The position numbers were made by a program, and so were the translations under genes. From Bacillus sp. ISL-18 (GTDB lineage: Bacteria > Bacillota > Bacilli > Bacillales > Cytobacillaceae): a DNA stretch of 64,000 nt. A model generated the notes under the pieces. It was not told the DNA's origin and ran no database searches. It saw only the letters and a program-made list of their open reading frames with translations. Below are positions 39,261 to 48,450 of this stretch, one piece after another (position 1 is the first letter of the stretch; every line of letters begins with the position of its first letter). The stretch spans positions 533,573-597,572 of the forward strand of contig NZ_JAGGQG010000010.1 of the NCBI RefSeq assembly GCF_018613415.1, given 5' to 3'.

Positions 39261-40466
39261 CTATTGTTTAGTAGACGGTTGCTGCGTATCCTGATTTACT
39301 TTTTCTGCCTGCCAATAGAAATCACTAAACACATCGGCAAGCGCATCAGCGGAGCGGTTTAATTCTTCAAATGTATTATCAACACCGCCAAATTCCATTA
39401 AGATTGCATTTTCCGAAAGGTTCTGATTATATATACTATTCGATCCGGCAGCATTTTTGATAATGACTCCCCTGCTTAAACCTTTATATTTTTTCTCCAG
39501 TCGATCATGAAGTTCTTTTGCTAGTTTTGCATTTTTTTCGTAGTTTGGATTTTTTCCGCCGATAATAAACGCAACCTTTGCATAGGACTTTCCATTAATT
39601 GAAACCGTTGTTTTATCCCTGCGTTGTGAATCACGGTGAATATCAATAAAATAATGCAAATCATGATTAGATGTCATCGCGGTCTGAACCACGGTTCGCG
39701 ATTGATCATAGGACTTCCAGAATTTCCAGCCTTTTTTATTTAATGCCGCTTGAATATCAGTCTTATCGATAAAACTGCCAATTCCTCTGTCAGCCAAGCT
39801 GGTCTTTAATTGATCACCAATCTTTGTCACATTTATTTGCGAGTGATAAGCTAAATCCGGGTTAGTTACTCCTTTAAGGTAGGGAAGATAGGATTCGCGA
39901 TTATGAGAGAAGTACACATACACAACCATCCTTCCTCCAGTAGTCTGCCCTGGTGCAGGTGAGGAATTTTCATCCGAAAGCTTGTCCAATCCTTCTAAAT
40001 TTTGTAAGGCTGCTTCTCGTTCCTCTTTCATAGTTTCAATCGGCGGCGCTGACTCAACCGGCATATTTGTATAGTTTGTTCCTTCCCCAGCCACAAGGAT
40101 CTTTCCATCAAATTGATAAAAGCCCGGAAGTTCTCTGCCAAGAAGGCTGCGCGGATCATTTAGATTAATATTGCTTGATAGGGTAAATATCAAATTGGTA
40201 AGCTTCGGTGTAGTCACCCAGCTATTCCCTGTCTTTAAAAAATGATGATTTTCCCAGCCCATAAATTGGTATAGTAATTCACCATTCACATTCGTAGCAG
40301 CTTCATTTACAGATGTTGACATAAGTCTATATTGCGGTTTTAATGACGTTAAAAGACCGCTGATAGAGAAAATTAATATAATAAATAGGGAAAGTACGGC
40401 AAAAGCTTTCAGGATGCTTGTCCCTTGGACGATTAAAAAGGCACTTGACGTTTTTGTGTTTTTCAT
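39261..40466 (-). CDS. spoIIP: Stage II sporulation protein P
   Basis: Mother-cell peptidoglycan amidase/endopeptidase of the DMP machine that drives engulfment. The 401 residues have one N-terminal transmembrane helix (about 18-38), a linker, and the SpoIIP catalytic domain (VYVYFSHNRESYLPYL with the zinc-binding His, FIDIHRDSQRRDKTT, and ILMEFGGVDNTFEEL with the catalytic Glu). Length and motifs are normal. It sits downstream of gpr, as in B. subtilis. Confidence 0.96.
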   Translation of the reverse strand: MKNTKTSSAFLIVQGTSILKAFAVLSLFIILIFSISGLLTSLKPQYRLMSTSVNEAATNVNGELLYQFMGWENHHFLKTGNSWVTTPKLTNLIFTLSSNINLNDPRSLLGRELPGFYQFDGKILVAGEGTNYTNMPVESAPPIETMKEEREAALQNLEGLDKLSDENSSPAPGQTTGGRMVVYVYFSHNRESYLPYLKGVTNPDLAYHSQINVTKIGDQLKTSLADRGIGSFIDKTDIQAALNKKGWKFWKSYDQSRTVVQTAMTSNHDLHYFIDIHRDSQRRDKTTVSINGKSYAKVAFIIGGKNPNYEKNAKLAKELHDRLEKKYKGLSRGVIIKNAAGSNSIYNQNLSENAILMEFGGVDNTFEELNRSADALADVFSDFYWQAEKVNQDTQQPSTKQ

Positions 40467-40548
40467 AGTTCCACCTCGCTTAAACGATTCTAGTAAATAC
40501 TATGTCATTACTAGAAATGGTAGAACTATCTTTTTATTTAATAGTCGA

Positions 40549-40584
40549 AGTAAAGAGGGCTATTGAAGGAACAGCCCCCTTTAG
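40549..40584 (-). terminator. Terminator after gpr
   Basis: Minus-strand AAAGGGGGCT...AGCCCTCTTT hairpin a few bases beyond the gpr stop, upstream of spoIIP. Confidence 0.75.
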
Positions 40585-40589
40585 TTTGT

Positions 40590-41708
40590 TTATCTTGTAT
40601 TAAAACCAGCATTCTCTTGATCGATAGCAGTATGTAACGCGGAGTTTAATCCATTGGCAATAAGGTTCGCCATATCCTCGATGAACACATCTACTTCTTT
40701 TGGTGTTACCATCAAATTATGACCAATTGGTGAGAGAACTTCGTAGATTAATTTTCTTTTTTCTTCATCCGGGAGTGTGCCGATCATACCTAAAAAGGTT
40801 TTACGATGTTTTTCCTCGGGCAAATCCTCATCGGTTAATTTTCTTTTCTCGCCAAAAGTCATACCTGCGGGTGCAAGAGCTCTTGAAGGACGATTTCCTT
40901 CCCTCAGCTCTTTCCCAAAATGTTTTAGAATAAAATCTATCGTATCACTTGTTATTGAAACAGCGTCAACGACGGTTGGAACTCCTATGGCGATAACCGG
41001 AATTCCCAAGGTCTCCTTACTTAATTCCTTTCTTTTGTTTCCGACCCCTGAACCAGGATGGATACCGGTATCAGAGAGTTGGATGGTTGAATTGACTCTT
41101 TCTATCGAACGTGATGCTAAGGCATCGATGGCGATGACGAAGTCCGGTTTCGTTTTTTCAACCACCCCAAAAATGATGTCGCTTGTTTCAATCCCAGTCA
41201 GGCCCATTACACCTGGTGATAAGGCACTAACAGATCGGTAACCTTCTTCAACATTCTCAGGCTGAAGCTGAAATAAATGCCGGGTGACTAAGAGATTCTC
41301 ACACACCATTGGACCAAGGGCATCGGGAGTTACATTCCAATTCCCCAACCCTACCACGAGGCAGGAATCCGTTTTTTTTATTCCGGATCCTGCTAAGAAA
41401 TGGGCAAATTCCCGGGCAAAGATTTCTTGCACCTTCTGTTGAACCTCGGAATTCTGCTGTCTAATCCCCTGTACCTCTAACGTTAAGTATCGGCCTGCTT
41501 TTTTGCCTAGCTGTTCTTCTCCTTGTTTTGTTACCTCAACTAGAGAAATTTTTATATCGTCAACATCTTTTTCTTTAATAATGACCCCTTCGATTTTCGA
41601 AAGGTTTTCTTCTTCTCCGACAGATCTTCCCGCAAGCACCATTTCTCTTGCTTCAATTGCTAAATCCGTTCGAATCGAATACTTGCTTAAATCAATAGAC
41701 TCATTCAT
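40590..41708 (-). CDS. gpr: Germination protease GPR
   Basis: Forespore aspartate-type protease that degrades small acid-soluble spore proteins during outgrowth. The 372 residues match the peptidase A25 family: [13 protein letters not shown] near the self-cleavage site, [16 protein letters not shown], and [16 protein letters not shown]. Made as a zymogen whose first residues are removed. ATG at 41708 follows GGGGTGG; an in-frame GTG three codons upstream overlaps that site and is less likely. Confidence 0.95.
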   Translation of the reverse strand: MNESIDLSKYSIRTDLAIEAREMVLAGRSVGEEENLSKIEGVIIKEKDVDDIKISLVEVTKQGEEQLGKKAGRYLTLEVQGIRQQNSEVQQKVQEIFAREFAHFLAGSGIKKTDSCLVVGLGNWNVTPDALGPMVCENLLVTRHLFQLQPENVEEGYRSVSALSPGVMGLTGIETSDIIFGVVEKTKPDFVIAIDALASRSIERVNSTIQLSDTGIHPGSGVGNKRKELSKETLGIPVIAIGVPTVVDAVSITSDTIDFILKHFGKELREGNRPSRALAPAGMTFGEKRKLTDEDLPEEKHRKTFLGMIGTLPDEEKRKLIYEVLSPIGHNLMVTPKEVDVFIEDMANLIANGLNSALHTAIDQENAGFNTR

Positions 41709-41812
41709 GAATTCCACCCCTAATAGAAAATCCTAAATAGAAACTATTTCCTATTTTTGCCCTTAAGCCCGTAAAACATGCATTTTAAATTCGGTTACCT
41801 TTGAATTGTGTA

Positions 41813-41841
41813 TTGCAATCTGGCCTTCTGTTTGATAAAAT
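41813..41841 (+). promoter_or_regulatory. Sigma-A promoter of rpsT
   Basis: TTGCAA (41813-41818), 17-base spacer, TAAAAT (41836-41841), leaving a leader of about 70 bases before rpsT. Confidence 0.75.
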
Positions 41842-41920
41842 ACTTCTTGTTCTGAATTATTATGGATGAATGTAAAGTCGAGTTCATATAAGTCTCGATT
41901 CTTTGTAGGAGGTGAATGGA

Positions 41921-42181
41921 ATGCCTAACATTAAATCTGCAATTAAACGTGTGAAAACAACTGAAGCTCGTAATGCTCAAAATACAACTGCTAAATCTGC
42001 AATGCGTACGGCTGTTAAAAAAGTAGAAGCTGCTGTTACTCTTAACGATGCTGCTGCTACAAAAGAAGCATTAGTTGCTGCTGCTAGCAAATTAGACAAG
42101 GCTGCTGCTAAAGGTCTTATCCACAAAAACGCTGCTGCTCGAAAAAAATCACGTCTAATGAAAAAGTCTAACGCTCTTTAA
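41921..42181 (+). CDS. rpsT: 30S ribosomal protein bS20
   Basis: Binds 16S rRNA in the body of the small subunit. The 86 residues are Ala/Lys-rich helices: [20 protein letters not shown] at the start, [19 protein letters not shown] at the end. ATG at 41921 has AGGAGG eight bases upstream; the GTG three codons earlier lies inside the ribosome site. It is monocistronic, with its own promoter and terminator, and divergent from gpr. Confidence 0.97.
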   Translation: MPNIKSAIKRVKTTEARNAQNTTAKSAMRTAVKKVEAAVTLNDAAATKEALVAAASKLDKAAAKGLIHKNAAARKKSRLMKKSNAL

Positions 42182-42191
42182 TTAAAAGCGT

Positions 42192-42226
42192 AAAAAAACG
42201 ATTCCTATTCGGAATCGTTTTTTTAT
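42192..42226 (+). terminator. Terminator after rpsT
   Basis: AACGATTCC...GGAATCGTT hairpin plus TTTTTTT. Confidence 0.9.
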
Positions 42227-42305
42227 TGCTCCAGCGCCTAGCCTTTGACCTTGCTTTCGCCGGTCAGTCGCCCTATATCGTGGCTGACCAAGGCGCTGCA
42301 GCTTT
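42227..42305. repeat. Dispersed Bacillus-type repeat (CAGCGCCTAG family)
   Basis: Segment between the convergent rpsT and holA. CAGCGCCTAG at 42232 faces CAAGGCGCTG at 42290-42299, with GGTCAG/CTGACC pairs inside, so it folds as a long hairpin. The CAGCGCCTAG...AAGGCGCT wording recurs in intergenic regions of many Bacillus genomes (from memory). Function unknown. Confidence 0.6.
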
Positions 42306-42310
42306 TCTTT

Positions 42311-43327
42311 TTACCTTTTTAAACGGAACAAAAGCATTTCAATCAGTAATGACTTATTCATTCCGCCGGTTTTCATCTGATAATCTGCCTCTGCTAACAT
42401 CTCCATTAGGTTAGCTAATTCTTCATCCCTAAAACTTCCTGCCTGACCGAGGGCTAGCTTTACCCGAAACGGATGGATTTTTAAATAGGCGGCAATTTGC
42501 TGCTGCCCGTAGCCTCTTCTTGAAAGTTCCTTTACCTGATAGATGAGACGAAATTGACCAGACAAAAGCGCTAATATCTTAATAGGCTCTTCATTTTGTT
42601 TTAACAAGTCATAATAAATCCGCAACGCCTCATCTAATTTTCTTTGAACTACTCTCTCAATAAGGGAAAAAATATTTTGCTCAAGGGTCCTAGCAACCAA
42701 TTTTTCTACCAGCCCGCTATCAATACGTTTTTGCTCAGCAGCGAATAAGGACAATTTGTCCACCTCGCTGGCAAGCATAAACATATTAGTACCTGCTAAG
42801 GAGAGTAATAGGTCAATCGCATTTTCTTCAAATTCCATCCCATTACTTATCGCTCGATCTCTTACCCATTTTTTCAATTCATGTTCAGATAACTTTTTAG
42901 CCTCAACTAATTCAGCACTCCGTTTAATCTCTTTGGTTATTTTTTTTCTTTCATCCAATTTTTCATACGGAGCCGAAATGACCATCACTGTATATGGAGC
43001 AGGCTCTTTCAGGTATGCTTCCAATTTTGCCAGATTGTGTTCTACCTTAGCCTTCGTTTTTTCTGCAGTTAAGAAAACAGGATTATGTAAAAAAACAACC
43101 TTTTTCTCTCCCAAAAAAGGAAAGGTCTCAGCGTCCTCTAAAGCGAAATCGACTGAAGTCTCTTCTAAATCATAAGCTGAAAAATTAAAGTCCTTTTCTT
43201 CTTCGTCTAGAATATGGTTCAGAAGTAATTGTTTTGTTTCATTGATTAAAAATGCTTCTGTTCCATATAATAAATAAATAGGAGCTATATCCTTTTTTTT
43301 AATTTTTTTCCATATCTCTAATACCAT
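42311..43327 (-). CDS. holA: DNA polymerase III subunit delta
   Basis: Clamp-loader subunit that opens the beta sliding clamp. The 338 residues contain the delta N-terminal AAA+-like domain (APIYLLYGTEAFLINETKQ), the middle part VVISAPYEKLDERKK, and the helical collar LLKQNEEPIKILALLSGQFRLIYQVKEL typical of the YqeN/HolA family. It lies in the usual place between rpsT and comEC. A CTAATACC-flanked start at 43327 is preceded by a GGGGAGCG site. Confidence 0.94.
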   Translation of the reverse strand: MVLEIWKKIKKKDIAPIYLLYGTEAFLINETKQLLLNHILDEEEKDFNFSAYDLEETSVDFALEDAETFPFLGEKKVVFLHNPVFLTAEKTKAKVEHNLAKLEAYLKEPAPYTVMVISAPYEKLDERKKITKEIKRSAELVEAKKLSEHELKKWVRDRAISNGMEFEENAIDLLLSLAGTNMFMLASEVDKLSLFAAEQKRIDSGLVEKLVARTLEQNIFSLIERVVQRKLDEALRIYYDLLKQNEEPIKILALLSGQFRLIYQVKELSRRGYGQQQIAAYLKIHPFRVKLALGQAGSFRDEELANLMEMLAEADYQMKTGGMNKSLLIEMLLFRLKR

Positions 43328-43632
43328 TTTGTCCAGCGCTCCCCTAAATTTTCACTCCTATCTTATCGTAAAGAAGCTTGGACCTTTTGACAAGTACTTA
43401 AAGGGAATTAGCACGTTTATCCAACAATACCAATTCCCGAATCTATTTGAACGCCAGCAATATTGGCCCTAGGTACTTCTATTGACTGGCGGGGTTCCTC
43501 TACTTATAGTGTAGCCCTTCCTGAGTCGAACTATTTTGACAACTCTTGTCAGTACAGGAAAGAAGCAAATAGCAGGCTGGATTTTTTCAGGCGAATAGCT
43601 TATACTATACTTGAAAATAGGAGGGGTATAGC
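43328..43632. other. Intergenic region holA-yqzM
   Basis: 305 bases between divergent genes. A TATACT -10-like element near 43605 faces yqzM and a GGAGGGG site lies just before its GTG. No other gene, repeat or RNA could be supported. Confidence 0.5.
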
Positions 43633-43767
43633 GTGAATCATTTTGAAAAAGACGTGCAAAGTAAACGTAATGATGCGATTGATTCTGGGGTAGGTTTTGG
43701 AGTTTCTTTCGGCTTTTTTGCTATAATCTTTATTATTGCAACAGTCATTAAGCTAATTGGTTCCTAA
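43633..43767 (+). CDS. yqzM: YqzM family small membrane protein
   Basis: A 44-residue protein starting at GTG 43633 with GGAGGGG upstream. It reads NHFEKDVQSKRNDAIDSGVG then one transmembrane helix (FGVSFGFFAIIFIIATVIK). Sequence, length and location between holA and comEC match YqzM of B. subtilis. Function unknown. A hairpin terminator (43793-43818) follows. Confidence 0.9.
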   Translation: MNHFEKDVQSKRNDAIDSGVGFGVSFGFFAIIFIIATVIKLIGS

Positions 43768-43789
43768 TGAATGCTACATAATTTAGTAA

Positions 43790-43818
43790 AGAGGGCTGCA
43801 GCGCTGCAGTCTTTTTTT
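43790..43818 (+). terminator. Terminator after yqzM
   Basis: GGGCTGCAGCGCTGCAGTC hairpin followed by TTTTTTT. Confidence 0.75.
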
Positions 43819-43872
43819 ATGAAAATTGCGCTTCCGCCAGAGCCTTGGGCTTTCTTCTTGAATTACTATACC

Positions 43873-46200
43873 TTATGGCAGATAGGTTGAAAAGGTTCCT
43901 TTTCCACGATAAAAAAGATAAGTAATGGCCCCTTGCTGGTCAGTACGGTATATTTTTGCTTTTACGGCTGCCAAACGATCTAGTACCTCCTGATGAGGAT
44001 GTCCAAAACGGTTATGTTCACCAACTGAAATAAGAGCCGCCTTTGGCTTAATTTGATTGATAAACACCTCAGCACTTGACGTTTTACTTCCATGGTGGCC
44101 CGCTTTCAACACATCAATCGTTAAATGCGGATACTTTCTTATGATTGCCTCTTCCCCCTCTTGGTCAAGATCCCCGCCAAAAAACCAGCTAAGACCTCCA
44201 ATCTCGGCAACGATGGCGATCGACCCTCTATTTCGCTCACCTGTGAAGTTCTTTTTCGGAGACAAAATATAAAAATTATTATCCCCTTGTTGCCAAGTAT
44301 CACCGGATGAAACTTTTATAACGGGTATCCCTTGGCTCGCTGCTTCTTTTGTGATAAGTTGTTCCATTTCAGAAGGCTCAGTAACCGATGGCATTAAAAT
44401 CTGCTTGACCTTAAGCTCTGAAAGAATGGATTTAGCACCGCCAATATGATCCATATCCCCATGGGTCAGGATTAATTTATCAATCTTTGTAATACCTTTT
44501 GCTTTCAAAAAAGGAACAACCACATCCCGGCCAACTTCAAATGGTTTGGCCTGCTCTTTCCACCTTTCCTCTACAAAATTCATTGAACCGCCTGTATCGA
44601 TCAGATAGTCGCCCCGTCCATGTGGAAAATGAATGAAAATACTATCACCCTGTCCTACATCAATCATTGTCACTTCGCCAGAAGGATTCAACCAATTCCA
44701 GCACGGCTGAATGGTAAGAAGCATGACTATAATTACAAATACATGCACCCTCTTTCTAGGATAAGCCCCTCTTTCCCATACATAAAAGGATGAAACGATT
44801 AGGATGATGTAAAGAATAGTGATCAAGTTAGGAGGTCTTCCCGGAGTAAAATTGGTGAAAGGCACATTCCCTAAAACCTGAATAAGCTTATTGGATAACT
44901 CAATCGTCTTTTGTACGAGGAAGATCAGTATCCCTGGGGTTGTTCCAGTCAGTAATTGAATCATAAATAGGACATAAACGGCAGGAAGATAAACGAATGA
45001 AAATAGGGGGATATACAACAAATTAGCCGCAATCCCTATAAAGGAAAGTTGAAAATAGTGGTAAAGCAATAGCGGCATCGCGGAAAGTTGGGCTGTCACA
45101 GAGGTAGCAATCATCTTCGCCCCATTCCCTTGATGCCGTTTGAGAATTTTGGGGGCAGCAAGAATGATCGCAAAACTGACTAAAAAGGAAAGCTGGAAGC
45201 CATTATCAAAAATGATCATTGGTGAACCAAAAATATAGAGGAGAAAGGCCAAACTTAGAGCATCGATAGTTAAAAGCCTAAGATGATGCTTCCATTTTTC
45301 AGCGATTAAAATCAGTGCAATCATTAGTGCTGAGCGTATTACAGAGGGGGAACTGCCTGTTAAGAGGACATAAACGGGTAGGAGGCCCAAAAGAAAATTG
45401 GTCATAAACTGTCTAGTCAGTCCGCATCTAAGTCCAATATAAAAAATCATCCCAATGAACAAGGAAACATGGAGACCGGAAATGGCCAATAAGTGAACAA
45501 TTCCCGTCCGTTGGTAGTCACTTAATAATTCAGGGTCAAGGATTTTGGTATCACCGAATATTAAGGCTGCAGACAACCCTGCAATTTCTGATGGAAAGTT
45601 CTTTTCTAGGTAGTTAATCCCTGTAAAGCGAAGCTGTTTTACATATGCGGACGGAGAGGATTTAATGGGTTTGCAATGATGAAGAGGGCTTTGTTGAAGA
45701 TTAAGAATCCAAAAAATTCCTTTTGTGGCCAAATAGCGCTGATAGTTAAATCCATTCGGATTTTTAGCCACAGCCGGTTTCTTTAATGTGCCTGTAATTT
45801 GGCAAATGCAGCCATATGGGCTGTGACTTTGCAAAAGCCGTTTTTCTTCCTCCGAGTTTATTTGGTAACGAAGGAGAACTTTTTCATTATAGAGTTGTTC
45901 CTTTCCTTGTACTTTTAATAGATGGCCATCAATGATTGGGTCCTTGATATATTCTATATAAAAGTTAGTCTTCGCTGGCGGAAGCTTTGAATGATTATGG
46001 GCATAGACCCACTCTCCTTTAAGATAAAAGATAAAACCTATCAGGATGATCAGGACAATTGGGGCTTGTTTGAACTTTTTAAGTTTAGCCAAAGTAAGGA
46101 GAAATAGACAAGTTACGATAAGAAATGGAAAAAATGAAACAAGTGAACATAAAACACCTAAGAAGGCACCTAGAGCAATATAAATATATTTTCCGCTCAT
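43873..46200 (-). CDS. comEC: DNA internalization protein ComEC/Rec2
   Basis: Membrane channel for single-stranded DNA uptake in competence. The 775 residues contain an N-terminal DUF4131/OB part (about 1-200), the Competence domain with many helices (LAISGLHVSLFIGMIFYIGL, about 235-480), and a C-terminal metallo-beta-lactamase domain (DVGQGDSIFIHFPHGRGDYL, LTHGDMDHIGG near 575, LKAGHHGSKTS). The frame is intact. A hairpin separates it from comEB. Confidence 0.96.
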   Translation of the reverse strand: MSGKYIYIALGAFLGVLCSLVSFFPFLIVTCLFLLTLAKLKKFKQAPIVLIILIGFIFYLKGEWVYAHNHSKLPPAKTNFYIEYIKDPIIDGHLLKVQGKEQLYNEKVLLRYQINSEEEKRLLQSHSPYGCICQITGTLKKPAVAKNPNGFNYQRYLATKGIFWILNLQQSPLHHCKPIKSSPSAYVKQLRFTGINYLEKNFPSEIAGLSAALIFGDTKILDPELLSDYQRTGIVHLLAISGLHVSLFIGMIFYIGLRCGLTRQFMTNFLLGLLPVYVLLTGSSPSVIRSALMIALILIAEKWKHHLRLLTIDALSLAFLLYIFGSPMIIFDNGFQLSFLVSFAIILAAPKILKRHQGNGAKMIATSVTAQLSAMPLLLYHYFQLSFIGIAANLLYIPLFSFVYLPAVYVLFMIQLLTGTTPGILIFLVQKTIELSNKLIQVLGNVPFTNFTPGRPPNLITILYIILIVSSFYVWERGAYPRKRVHVFVIIVMLLTIQPCWNWLNPSGEVTMIDVGQGDSIFIHFPHGRGDYLIDTGGSMNFVEERWKEQAKPFEVGRDVVVPFLKAKGITKIDKLILTHGDMDHIGGAKSILSELKVKQILMPSVTEPSEMEQLITKEAASQGIPVIKVSSGDTWQQGDNNFYILSPKKNFTGERNRGSIAIVAEIGGLSWFFGGDLDQEGEEAIIRKYPHLTIDVLKAGHHGSKTSSAEVFINQIKPKAALISVGEHNRFGHPHQEVLDRLAAVKAKIYRTDQQGAITYLFYRGKGTFSTYLP

Positions 46201-46259
46201 TTTTTTCTCCGTTATTTGGAATTTTGTGATACTGGGGAATCGTTATCGATTTATGGGGT

Positions 46260-46282
46260 GACGCCGGTCATTTTCCGGCGTC
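46260..46282. other. Perfect hairpin between comEB and comEC
   Basis: GACGCCGG, seven-base loop, CCGGCGTC. It lacks a T-run on the comE (minus) strand, so it is more likely an mRNA processing or stability element than a full terminator. Confidence 0.6.
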
Positions 46283-46294
46283 TTATAAAGGAGA

Positions 46295-46747
46295 TTATTT
46301 ACCAAGTTGAATCATTGGTTCTTTCAATTCAACCTTTTCGGTTTTCACCTTGGCTTGTTCAAACAATTCAATCGCGTAGGGATGATTTTTATAATCCTCT
46401 GCATAATAGACGGTTTTAATCCCTGCTTGAATAATTGCCTTACAGCATTGAAGACAAGGAAAATGGGTTACGTAAAGTTCGGCATCAGAGGTCGGAACAC
46501 CGAATTTGGCACACTGCAACAGTGCGTTCATTTCCGCATGAACCGTCCGCACACAATGATGATCAATCACATAACACCCTTTGTCAATACAATGATCTCC
46601 GCCGGCAATAGAACCATTGTAGCCGCCGGCAATAATTCGTTTATCTCTGACAATCGTTGCACCTACGGTTAATCTTGTACAAGTGCTTCTTAGTGCGAGC
46701 AGATGGCTTTGTGCCATAAAATATTGGTCCCAAGAAATTCGCTCCAT
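46295..46747 (-). CDS. comEB: dCMP deaminase family protein ComEB
   Basis: Zinc-dependent deoxycytidylate deaminase encoded in the late competence operon; in B. subtilis its localisation role in competence is separate from catalysis. The 150 residues have the zinc motifs HAEMNALLQC and PCLQCCKAIIQAG. ATG at 46747 (MERISWDQYFMAQSHLLALR) has GGGAGTGGG upstream; a start six codons further out is not conserved. It lies 68 bases after comEA. Confidence 0.95.
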   Translation of the reverse strand: MERISWDQYFMAQSHLLALRSTCTRLTVGATIVRDKRIIAGGYNGSIAGGDHCIDKGCYVIDHHCVRTVHAEMNALLQCAKFGVPTSDAELYVTHFPCLQCCKAIIQAGIKTVYYAEDYKNHPYAIELFEQAKVKTEKVELKEPMIQLGK

Positions 46748-46815
46748 GTTTCCCACTCCCTGCATAACTTTTCTTTTAAGTTTACTGGTACAGCCCTTTT
46801 AGGTCAATGGAAGTT

Positions 46816-47466
46816 TCATTTTACTACAATCAAATCCTTTAGCTTTTCAAACGTCTTATCCCCAATTCCAGTTATATTTTTTAAGTCGTCAATCGTTTTA
46901 AATGGGCCGCTTGTATTTCGGTAATCGATAATGGCTGCTGCCTTAGCTGGACCGATTCCAGGGAGATTCTGCAGCTCTTGTTCATCCGCTTTATTAATAT
47001 TAATTTTCCCTTGTTTTTGACCTGTCCCGCTCAATCCAGATCCGCCGCTTCCAGTCGCTGTAGGTAAGGTACTTTCCTCTTCTCCCTTTCCTGGTATGTA
47101 GATGACCATTTCATCCTCCACATGCGCAGCAAAGTTAACTTGTGTTTGGTCGGCCTGGTTCGTTAATCCACCCGCTCTTCCAATTACATCAATGACCCTT
47201 TCTCCAGTGTTAGCTTGATAAACCCCTGGATGAGTCACTTGTCCCTTTACATCTACCATGATATTTTCAGGCTGATTTGCAGCTGGTGTGTCTTTCTTTT
47301 CAGCAGGTGTCTCGACAGCTTGTGTTCGGACCTCATCTTCCTGGCTGAGAGAAGTCAATGGGGCCGACTCCTCAGGACCTTGTATATAAAAATAATAAAA
47401 ACCACCAACAACAAGCAATAAGACAACTGCAAAATGAATCTTGTGTTCCAGTAACCAATCTTTCAT
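46816..47466 (-). CDS. comEA: Competence DNA receptor ComEA
   Basis: Membrane-anchored double-stranded DNA receptor. The 216 residues have one N-terminal transmembrane helix (about 12-28), a flexible linker, a SLBB-like domain (IMVDVKGQVTHPGVYQANTG, about 70-120), and a C-terminal helix-hairpin-helix pair (INKADEQELQNLPGIGPAKA, LKNITGIGDKTFEKL). It heads comEA-EB-EC and is divergent from comER. No clear ComK box (AAAA-N5-TTTT pair) was found in the 84-base gap. Confidence 0.95.
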   Translation of the reverse strand: MKDWLLEHKIHFAVVLLLVVGGFYYFYIQGPEESAPLTSLSQEDEVRTQAVETPAEKKDTPAANQPENIMVDVKGQVTHPGVYQANTGERVIDVIGRAGGLTNQADQTQVNFAAHVEDEMVIYIPGKGEEESTLPTATGSGGSGLSGTGQKQGKININKADEQELQNLPGIGPAKAAAIIDYRNTSGPFKTIDDLKNITGIGDKTFEKLKDLIVVK

Positions 47467-47550
47467 GATAATCCATCCTTCCTAAAGGTATATTTCACAT
47501 TTCATTTTCATAATCTTATAAAAGAATACTGATGCGAAGGAGGGTCGATT

Positions 47551-48375
47551 ATGAATATAGGCATTATCGGTACCGGTAATATGGGAAGAGTCATAGTGGA
47601 GGCTTTGATTGACGGAAAGGCCGCTTCCCCTTCTTCCTTAATGATAACGAACCGAACCAAATCCAAAGCCATGCTGCTTAAAGATAAATATAAGGACATA
47701 TTAATTGGCGCGAATCCAGAAGAAGTTGCTGCACAATCTGATTTAATCTTTATTTGTATAAAGCCATTAGACATACGGAATATGCTTGATCAAATCAATC
47801 CCCATTTATCTCCTGATAAGTGTCTTGTTTCGATAACTAGTCCTGTCAGTACTAGCCAGATTGAAAATAGGGTATCCTGTTCAACTGTCCGAGTCATTCC
47901 TAGTATTACAAATCGGGCATTAGCGGGGGTTTCACTCGTTACGTATGGGGAAAATTGCAGCGACCATTGGAAAATGAAACTAGAAAAACTCATTTCGAAG
48001 ATTTCTGTTCCGGTTTGTATTGATGAACGAATAACGAGGGTAGCCTCTGATATTGTTAGCTGTGGACCTGCTTTCTTTAGCTATTTGCTTCAGAATTTCA
48101 TTAAAGCTGCGGTTAAGGAGACTGACATTGATACAGAAACAGCGACTGTTTTTGCAAGTGAGATGATTGTAGGACTTGGAGAATTAATTAAACAAGGGCA
48201 TTATACCCTGCCATCCTTACAAGAAAAGGTTTGTGTAAAGGGCGGGATCACAGGGGAAGGAATTAAGGTGTTAGATAGTGAGCTTGGATCAGTATTTGAA
48301 CATGTCTTCCAAGCTACCCATGCTAAATTTAAAGAGGATTTAGAAAAGGTAGAAATTCAATTCTCTAAACAATAA
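47551..48375 (+). CDS. comER: ComER, pyrroline-5-carboxylate reductase-like protein
   Basis: Member of the ProC fold family, divergent from comEA as in B. subtilis. The 274 residues begin with the dinucleotide-binding motif MNIGIIGTGNMGRVIVEAL and have the family PSI-like core (VRVIPSITNRALAG) and a C-terminal dimerisation domain (CVKGGITGEGIKVLDS). Not needed for competence in B. subtilis; a sporulation or biofilm role has been reported. GAAGGAGGG precedes ATG. Confidence 0.93.
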   Translation: MNIGIIGTGNMGRVIVEALIDGKAASPSSLMITNRTKSKAMLLKDKYKDILIGANPEEVAAQSDLIFICIKPLDIRNMLDQINPHLSPDKCLVSITSPVSTSQIENRVSCSTVRVIPSITNRALAGVSLVTYGENCSDHWKMKLEKLISKISVPVCIDERITRVASDIVSCGPAFFSYLLQNFIKAAVKETDIDTETATVFASEMIVGLGELIKQGHYTLPSLQEKVCVKGGITGEGIKVLDSELGSVFEHVFQATHAKFKEDLEKVEIQFSKQ

Positions 48376-48411
48376 TTCGCTAATCGTTTACAAATTCCTC
48401 TAATAAATCAT

Positions 48412-48450
48412 AAAAAAAGCCATCTTTTTTGTAAAAAGATGGCTTTTTTT
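48412..48450. terminator. Bidirectional terminator between comER and yqeM
   Basis: AAAAAAAGCCATCTTTTT...AAAAAGATGGCTTTTTTT; convergent genes share it, and it touches the yqeM stop codon. Confidence 0.92.

Noticed and set aside
47467..47550. ComK box in front of comEA
   Set aside because: No AAAA-N5-TTTT pair with correct spacing in the 84-base gap.
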